Shown here: piece after piece, positions 56,501 to 64,000 of the stretch | How the letters are laid out: every line of letters starts with the position of its first letter | Numbering within the stretch: position 1 is the stretch's first letter | DNA from: Homarus americanus | Lineage: Eukaryota; Arthropoda; Malacostraca; Decapoda; Nephropidae | Length of the DNA: 64,000 nt | Assembly: GCF_018991925.1 (NCBI RefSeq) | Contig: NW_024756914.1 | Coordinates: 10,209,817-10,273,816 of the forward strand | Direction of reading: 5' to 3' | The notes under the pieces: model-generated | Seen by the model: the letters and a program-made list of their open reading frames with translations, nothing else | Told to the model about the DNA's origin: nothing | Databases searched by the model: none | Program-made: the position numbers and the translations under genes

Positions 56501-59500
56501 CAAGGCTTGTGTGGAGTTCTTGATACTGAAGACGCAGGCTAGGACGGTAGTTATAAGTTAGTAGTTGATCAGCATTACGTCAGACAACGTCACAACTACA
56601 CTTCTTTTCTCAAGAGGAATGAATAAGGCATTGCGCTTCTTCTCTAGTCACCCTAAAGCATGAATAAACCATGCATCACTAACTGTCACCCTAAAGCATG
56701 AATGTAAGTCATGCAATCACTTTAACGGTCATCCATGTGCACGAATATATCATCATGCATCACATACGATTGTCCACAAGACATCCTTGAGTTTTATATG
56801 TGCATCAATTTTATGCATCAAATTATTTTTATGATCTTTGTATTTTGATAAAATATTGCACTAATAATGAGAATAAATGCAGGAGACGGAGTTTCCAACT
56901 ACAAAGATCCTTACACCTATCATTCGTCGAATGCAATGAATGAGTTTGGCCCTAAAGGCAGACTGGGAAACTCTAGATGGGAGTCCTGCATAGTTTGAGA
57001 GAAATGCACTGCAACACGTGGACCACCAAGAGATGAGCGGCACGTTGCTCTTTAGAACCAAGCAGTACGTTTTCTGGTCCTCAAGTGACAACTGCTACTC
57101 AAAACACAGTTGAACATTATTGCCCTAGAACCCAGCTGTGGTCTATTACCTTCAACTGAGAAGCACACTCCTCATTAAGCAAACGAGCAGATTGTTCCTT
57201 CAGCTAAGAAGTAAACTGTTTCCTCATTAAACAAGCTGATCTTCCCTTCAGCAGAGGAATAGATCATCTTTCAGCAAATGAGTACTACTTTGTCATAAAT
57301 TGGACAACCTGTTTCAAAACCTCAGGAGCATTATATACTTTTGTAACAGACATTAATATTATTATTATTTTATCTATTATTTTTGCTGAAATACAAATTG
57401 CTTCTTTAACTGAAGAAACAGTAAACTAACCTAAGGAACCAGCTATTCCACAACCCAAGAAATAGAATTTAACCCATAAAGCAGACTGCTACTAATATAG
57501 GGAGTCCAGTGTTCCTTAAGGAGTTACTGATCCCCAAGATGAGTATCAGACTGCTAAGCAGTGCACAACAACAGACTGGTCACTAGTGAGAGCAGCAAGC
57601 TGTTCACCAGTGCTGAGCAGATTATCCGTCCCCTGCGTCACAAAGGTTCCTGAGAAAATGCCATAAGCTGACCTCATCACCCTAAAAATACTATGCAACC
57701 TAATCTTAAACAAACTAAACAATTTCCTATCAAATAAAACCTACCATTAACAATTAGTTCCTCTTTAAAGGCAGAATAACAATCACCCTAGCAAAAATCA
57801 CAACTGCGAAGAGAAGTGTAGCAGCCAGCTACAACTTAGCAAATGCGAGATGACTATTAACCTCAGGTAAACCTTGGGACACAGAATACATAACCCTAGA
57901 TCTAAAATGAAACACCCCAGAGATCCCTCTCAGCAAGAGAGCGTGAAGTGGTGGCATCTAACGCTTGTACAACTTGCAGCACAATTTGAATACATAGTGC
58001 TGTCTATGTAAATCATTTATAATAACCACAAAAATTAAAAGTTTGGTTCTTGTACATAGTTAACACAGGGAGAGAAGGCGAGTATCTTAACTGGCTAAAT
58101 AATCTTGGAAGAATTACTCTTAGGGCAGCTGAGTTTCAGAGGAGCACATGCTCACCTTTAATTTGGGCATCCATTTACTACAGCTGCACTAACACCATTA
58201 TTGAGATTGCTGCACATTGACACTGGACCTTATCAGTCAACAAGTTTTACAGGTCAGGTCCAAGCTGATCTAGCTTTATTAGGGCTAGAGGCACACAGGT
58301 CATGCACCAGAGAGGGTAAGACCATATACCTTCAGGTGGTCTTGTGCAAAGTCCTGACATTTACACTAAACAATGCCGGTGTTGAATCGACACTGCCCGG
58401 TTCACACGGTGCTCCTCTGAGAATAAAACCACCCAGGCATCAGGCCAAGCTAACAAGCAAAAATCATGGAGCAAGCATCACCACTGCTAGTCAATTCAAC
58501 CAGACAGTAGTAGTAGAAACATGTCTACTGCTAGTAAGGGACTAATGCTAACCAAGGTGGAGACAATTGACAAGTACCAGTAATGCTGTACCTGGCCTGG
58601 TACCTGACCTTGACAGTTTACACAGTTTCCTAATACTATAATAATAACCCAACCCCTACTACACATACCACTAAAAACTATTAAACATTTGGGAGGTCAC
58701 ACAATCCGTGACCACCCAAAATGCAAGGAATCATCAAAGCTGATTCTCAGAACAGCTGGAAGTCTGACAGCTATTTATCATGCTGTTATATGTGGCGTTA
58801 GTCTCAATTATGATGATTCACTGCCTTGCTTAGTCTAGATTTTTGGCAGACTGGCTTGATTATTCATTGTATTTAGATCATTAATCTGAAAGCTATAATA
58901 TTGATATGGCTCCAAAGTATCACTACAGCTAGAGGTCAAGATAATATCCAGACATATAAGAGCTCTGTCACTTACAATATATCATCCTTGAAAAAAAAAA
59001 ACGAAAAACAAATTATGGTGGCACTTTGTTTATACTCCTTTTCAAAACTGTACAAAATACTGAATACGGAAAAATACTACACCATGACTTGAGTTCAAAA
59101 AACAAATTACAACAATCATCATTTTTTTGTGCTTTTTTTTTTTTTCGTTTTGTGGGGATAAAAATAGTAAGTAAAGCTGAGCGACAAAGAGAATTAATAG
59201 TAACATTATGAAAGAGTGGACTGGACCTATCACTAAATCTCACATTTAGCATGATTTGTTGCAGCACCATTGTTTGTCAACCTGACACTTGGTATATGCT
59301 GCTGACTTACTCGTGGCCACGAATCCTACAACATCAGCCCAAACCAGCTTAATTATGAGTATGCCTAAGTATTACATTTCACTAATTTGATTGGTTGTCT
59401 ATTACTCCGAGAGAACACTGATTGGCTGGATGTTACTAAGTTGATCTCGATAGATATTGTAGGATTCGTACAATAATGCAGCCTCGGCTGGCAGCCACGC

Positions 59501-61150
59501 TCACCATCACTCACAACTATGAACCATAAAGAGGTGGTGTTTAGATGACTAAGCAGATCCACGCTGGGTCTCTCTTAGTGTTCTGTGCTGTATGAGGCGA
59601 TGAATTTGGCTGCCAATCTTAAGACTGCTGGAGCAAGAACCTGGGATCTAATACCCAACCATAACCTTTGGACCACTGGTGACTATCATATCACAACGTC
59701 AAACTTGCCAGAAGTTACAAGTACACACAATGTACAGTATGCTTTCCATTGTCACCCATAGAATAGATGATGGCAGTCGTACACACCAACAGTGACAATG
59801 TGGTATTGTTCTCTGACAAGCAGCAGTAGCAGGGGAGGTGCACCCTGGGGAGGGGGAGACCAACGAACCAAAGGTTGTATGGGTTCATCATAATTGGGTG
59901 ATAATGATCATGATAATATAATAATGGTAATGGATATGAGTACGACTGAGGGTAGCAAAATTGAGGGCTTGCATGACAACGTTATGGCAGAGGCCACAAC
60001 ATTCTTTTTGCCAGATGATAATGCAGCAGATCTGTGGGCTTTGCTTGCTGACTTAGCTGAAACCACAACACACTGTCTGCCATATAGGCTGGAGGCCTCA
60101 ACTACAACATCACAGTAGACTTAAGAGGCCTGCATTATGATGACACAGTAAAGATATAATAATACCACTTCTGAGTGCTAACAAAATAGCAGACTTTAAT
60201 CTGGATGATGTCAACACCATATAGCCATTAAACTGGCTAATATGATGACAACTGAACAGACTTGGATGGCTAGCTTAATGATGACACAACAGACCTACGA
60301 GAGGTCCAGATGACAAATGCACAGCAGAGCCCATTATGAGGCCTTCATGAAGACGACACAGCAGAACTACTGGACGATCCGAGGAATGGTGCCTGGCTCC
60401 TCACTGCACCCCGTACCTACCTAATCACTAGACTGAGGAATATCTGCTGAGTCTTGGAGAGCTCCATTGTACATATGAGCAGATCTTGTGTGGAGGATGT
60501 AAATCTTACAAGCACTAGAGTCTGTGGTGGAACTTGAGATACATAAGTAAGCACATTTAAAGTATATATAATTATCCATTTAGGAAATATCACACAGAGG
60601 AGTGCTATCACTGAACAATTCTGCAACTTTAACTATAAACTTAATTATATTTTAACCTAGAACTTACAATTAATCTCTCTTAAAACTAAATATAACTTAA
60701 TTGTTTATCTTTTGGTACATGTACATCAAAAACACTGCAAAACTGTGTGTAGGTATATTCTTTTGTTATCATATAATAAGACTTGATTCATGGTAAGAAC
60801 AGACTTAGATAATATTGGCATTTAAAAGTAGGACCAGTTATGCAACTGAAGCAAATGATAAGCGCAGGCAGTTCATCTCTTGCTTCAGTCAAGCTTGCAC
60901 CTTTGTTTCTCCTAAAATAATGGTCAACATCAGCATGTCAATACAAGTAACTTTGTATTTAAGTCACAGCACATGAACTATTTTAGCTCCATGGTCTTAA
61001 CCTTAACCATAAAGAGCATTGAAATGATTGATTATTCTTGTGTGTGCTTGGAGCTAAGTCTTTTAAGGCATTGTGTCTTAATAAAATTGGGATTGATATA
61101 CACATGTATGGACCAGCATAATTATTATAAGGTGTATGAGTAAGACTGTG
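53561..61150. other. Gene-poor stretch, possible gawky 3' UTR or intergenic
   Basis: Nearly free of recognisable transposons, unlike the rest of the window. Contains poly-purine runs (55728-55765), an AT-rich repeat (55970-56025) and degenerate GATGACACAGCAG-like repeats (59990-60375). No credible coding frame; the 114-codon open frame at 58201-58545 has no recognisable motif. Confidence 0.45.
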
Positions 61151-61278
61151 AGCTTACCCTGTGTAGAGGCAGGGCTCTAGCATGTGGTTATGGTACTACA
61201 CTACCACTGGTTGCTGCACTCAGGGTGTTGCTGTGACGGTGCCTACTGGGTGACGGCATTTGCCTCCCACCCCCCCTA

Positions 61279-61658
61279 TTATATGGACTCGGAGGTGAGG
61301 AGGCCGTCCGGCAGGTAGGGCTTGAGTGAGGAAGGTGTGGCACGATGCTGATCCCCGTCACCCAGGGTGGCCCCACCCCACAGTGACGACCCAACAGTAG
61401 GGCCGCTGCTGCTCCACAGATTGGAACCATTGCCATTACCCCAAGAGTCTATTTTGGAGCCCGAAGAGGACTGGGAAGTTGGGGTAGAACCCCGTCCAGA
61501 GCCTCCCCAGCTCGAGGCATTAGATGGGGCAGGAGTAGGTGGGGCACCTTGACCCTGGTGGGTTTGCTGGCCCATAACCTGTTTAACTTCACTATCATTA
61601 GCGAACTCAGCCAGGATTGTAGTGTTGCTCAACAGGCAATTATTGAGATTTCCTTGTG
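61279..61658 (-). CDS. gw: Last coding exon of gawky (GW182/TNRC6)
   Basis: GW182 proteins bind Argonaute and recruit PAN2-PAN3 and CCR4-NOT for miRNA silencing in the cytoplasm. The minus-strand exon starts after TTTTTTTCTAG (61659-61669) with AQGNLNNCLLSNTTILAEFA, the final strand of the RRM, in which NTTILAEF is diagnostic for the family. It ends in the C-terminal silencing region with several Trp-Gly/Ser-Trp motifs (SNASSWGG, KIDSWGNG, SNLWSSSG, SSLWGG), the type that docks into CCR4-NOT. Stop TAA at 61279-61281; final residues DGLLTSESI. The N-terminal GW repeats, UBA, Q-rich region and most of the RRM lie upstream, outside the window. Position 61658 is the first base after the acceptor; phase inferred. 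Confidence 0.85.
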
Positions 61659-61860
61659 CCTAGAAAAAAGAAAGAAAAAATTAAAGAACAAATAAAATAC
61701 ATACAAGAACACATATACAGTACAGACGGCCCCCCCAAATTCGCAGTCCTCTATTATTAGTGGATGACACTCTGGATGTACCCAAGAATGTCTGTGGATA
61801 ATTTTAAAGTTGTCGGCATTTTTGCGGCTGGGAAAGGGAGCCATTCGTTCTAGAGACAGA

Positions 61861-62153
61861 CCTGTATTGTAAATATGTGTGTGTGTGTAGACACACACAC
61901 ACACACACACACAAAACACATACAAATAAATAATAATGGGAAAATACTCTGACAAATAATCAGAATCTTTTTATTAAAAATGTGTCTATCCTCAAGTCTG
62001 TGCTTTAAATACTTATTAAAGCACGGATTTGAGGGTAGACTGTCACATTTAAATTTTTTTTTCTGATTAATTGAGAGTATTTTCCCATTATTATTTATTT
62101 GTATGTGTTTTGTGTGTGTCTACACACATACATGCATATATACAATACAGGTA
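61861..62153. mobile_element. Near-perfect foldback MITE in a gawky intron
   Basis: CCTGTATTGTAAATATGTGT at the left and, reverse-complemented, CCTGTATTGTATATATGCAT at the right. The arms continue almost to the centre (AATAATAATGGGAAAATACT with AGTATTTTCCCATTATTATT; CAAGTCTGTGCTTTAA with TTAAAGCACGGATTTG). Arm length is about 145 bp with almost no loop. Confidence 0.85.
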
Positions 62154-62451
62154 AAAGAAATAATTGTCCTAAGGGCAAACACATAAATGGAATATACATT
62201 TATTTGTACAAAAGTAAAAAATTCTCCCCTTGTCACTGCATCACAAAATAAGATTTACAGTATTGATCTATCATTTGTATCCATTTATGGCCCTTGGTAA
62301 AATTGAGCAAATTTAACTGATTGACCCCTCCCCTGATTAGTCCATTTGAAAAAGGTTTTACTAAACTAAGCTCCATTTAAAAAACCTTTCAAAGTAAGAA
62401 GAAAAATTTGAAACAAACAGCTATAACACTGATAATAAAGTACTGTACAGT

Positions 62452-63567
62452 AGAATGTCGATATAACACGAGATACGTTCCAAGAGAGGTCGCTTTAAAC
62501 GGAATTTGCACTAAATCCAAGTGTTGTTTCAATGGAATAATTTAGTTTGGTACTTGAGAGAAACACAAAATACTAAAAAGACTGACAGTCTACCCAGATG
62601 CACCTCAGCCCATCTCCTAGAATAAACAAAACATTGTTTTTTGTAGTATTATGTTAAAATAAACCTTCATAAATCAACACAGCTAAAATTAAGGGACGTG
62701 AAATGGTCTGTTTACTAGCAATCAGCTGAGGGAGGGGGTGATATGTTTGACAATTGATGCCAAGGTCTAGTGCTTATTTATTAATCTGTCCTTCAAGAGT
62801 GACTTTAAAGTTTTTTCTCTTATAAAATGTCACTGAACTGACATGGGAGAACACAATTAATATTGCTGGAATTCTTATAAGATAGTGATAAGTTTGAATA
62901 TAAACATGTTATAGTTCGCATTAGACATACAAATTTTAGTTCTAATAAAATTTATTACAAATGGCTAAATTTTTTATCTCCTGCGCAATATATATAAAGT
63001 TTATATTCAAATTATTCAGTCTTGCAAGGATTCTAGCAATGCATATTATATTCTCCTAACTTTAGTCTGTGATATTACTATATAAGATGAAAACGGTCAG
63101 CCTGTAACCCTCCAACCCTGGCTGGGAAGATGGGGGGTGACATGTTTGACAGTGAGGGCCAAAGGTCTAGTGAAGTTTTTATTTATTTGTTTATTTATTT
63201 ATTTATTTCTGTCCTTTAGATTGAGTTTTTGTTTTTTGTTTATAAAATGTCACAGAAGTGACTGGGGAGAATATAATTTACATTGCTGGAATTCTTATAA
63301 GGTCGTGATTAATTTGAATATAAACATGCTATAGTTTGCACTTGACAAGAATTTTAGTCATCATTTAGTACAGTACAGCTTTGCCCTTAGGACAGTGTAG
63401 CGTGCCCAGAGAAACATTAGGCACGAATTTTAAAATATGATGCGCCAGGTTGACTCGCTCAAAATAGGAAAGATTCACTTTAAATTAAAATATTGTCCTT
63501 AATTGTAGGTGTCACTTTAAGTCAATAATCTTAAATTGAATTACTTTAAATCGACGTTCTACTGTAC
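62452..63567. mobile_element. Pogo-like element, CAGTAGAATGTCGATATAAC termini
   Basis: Left end TACAGTAGAATGTCGATATA; the right end, reverse-complemented, reads TACAGTAGAACGTCGATTTA. TA flanks both ends. The interior holds two diverged copies of one segment (62735-62960 and 63130-63360), also found at 1840-2175. About 1.1 kb, non-coding. In the gawky intron. Confidence 0.75.
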
Positions 63568-64000
63568 AGGTTATCCTTGGTTTAACGGCGGGGTTGTGTT
63601 CCTGAAAATCCTAACATTAAGCCAAATTATTGCTGAAGGAGCGACAAGAGCAACACATGGAGGGCGTACGACAGGTTGAAACAGGAGGGTGGGAAGTACT
63701 CAGTTCAGTTCACCACTCCCTAATAATAAACAAGTTTTTATAAATGGCTTCAACGTTAAACAATTGATTTATTAACACCAAACTTGTATATAAATGATGT
63801 GGTTCAGAGTTAACAAATTATTGTGCACAAGGTGAGCTTATTTGGGACAACTTGGAAAGAGAAGAAAAAAAGACCATGATAAACAATAAAATGTATACAT
63901 AGCACACCATAAAATATTTTATGTACAAAAAATAGCTCCTTCCACACTTGAACGATCCTCCGGGTAACATGACACAATTCAGCCATCTGACTTAGATGTG
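63568..64000. mobile_element. Possible MITE fragment running to the window end
   Basis: ACAGGTTATCCTTGGTTTAA at 63565, with GGGGTTGTGTTCCTGAAAAT next to it, resembles the fragment at about 6720-6770 (TTTTCAGGAACGTAACCCCG). The other end is not in view; the rest shows nothing I can name. Confidence 0.35.

Noticed and set aside
58201..58545. 114-codon frame downstream of gawky
   Set aside because: No motif, no codon bias and no splice context; probably chance in a long non-coding stretch.
61188..61552. Other frames overlapping the gawky exon
   Set aside because: Shadows of the minus-strand exon, which alone carries NTTILAEF and the Trp motifs.

Overview
This is eukaryotic nuclear DNA: spliced introns, long AT and CA microsatellites, non-LTR retrotransposons, many TA-flanked inverted-repeat transposons and a terminal exon of the animal gene gawky (GW182/TNRC6). 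The repeat types, the AACCT-like tracts and the arthropod-type rRNA complementarities suggest an arthropod, probably a decapod crustacean. That placement is inference.

The most important content is a multi-intron, apparently non-coding small nucleolar RNA (snoRNA) host gene on the + strand, about 25.86-44.4 kb. Short exons (about 30-115 nt) with GT-AG borders are separated by introns, and most introns carry one C/D-box snoRNA. I recognise U14 (three copies), U27 (two) and U25 (two), plus a seven-copy family and at least eleven other candidates, 26 in all and one decayed copy. U25 and U27 share one host, U22HG/SNHG1, in vertebrates. Guide segments match 18S and 28S rRNA (rRNA recalled, not searched), with several near the 28S peptidyl-transferase region. 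The gene grew by duplication: a 1.5-kb unit in tandem (26.2-31.2 kb), each with a foldback transposon; a near-identical U14 block at 32.2 and 34.3 kb; and two collinear multi-snoRNA blocks (32.9-36.2 and 37.6-40.5 kb).

Layout: 0.2-1.0 kb, AT microsatellites. 1-6.6 kb, pogo/Tigger-like elements, one with a 126-residue ORF behind a CRE/CCAAT-type upstream region. 7.9-9.8 kb, a 20-bp minisatellite. 11.5-15.1 kb, a decayed CR1-like LINE with upstream repeated monomers. 15.4-20.8 kb, MITEs and LINE fragments. 20.9-21.0 kb, a possible first coding exon. 21.9-25.0 kb, two adjacent minus-strand LINEs. 25.0-44.4 kb, the snoRNA host gene with transposon debris. 45.0-49.9 kb, a pogo-like element and a LINE split by another LINE. 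49.9-61.2 kb, an 11-kb gene-poor stretch, possibly partly gawky 3' UTR. 61.28-61.66 kb, the last coding exon of gawky on the minus strand, convergent with the host gene. 61.7-63.6 kb, its upstream intron, with a foldback MITE and a pogo-like element.

All rRNA matches, family assignments and exon borders come from reading the sequence and from memory; no search or folding was run.
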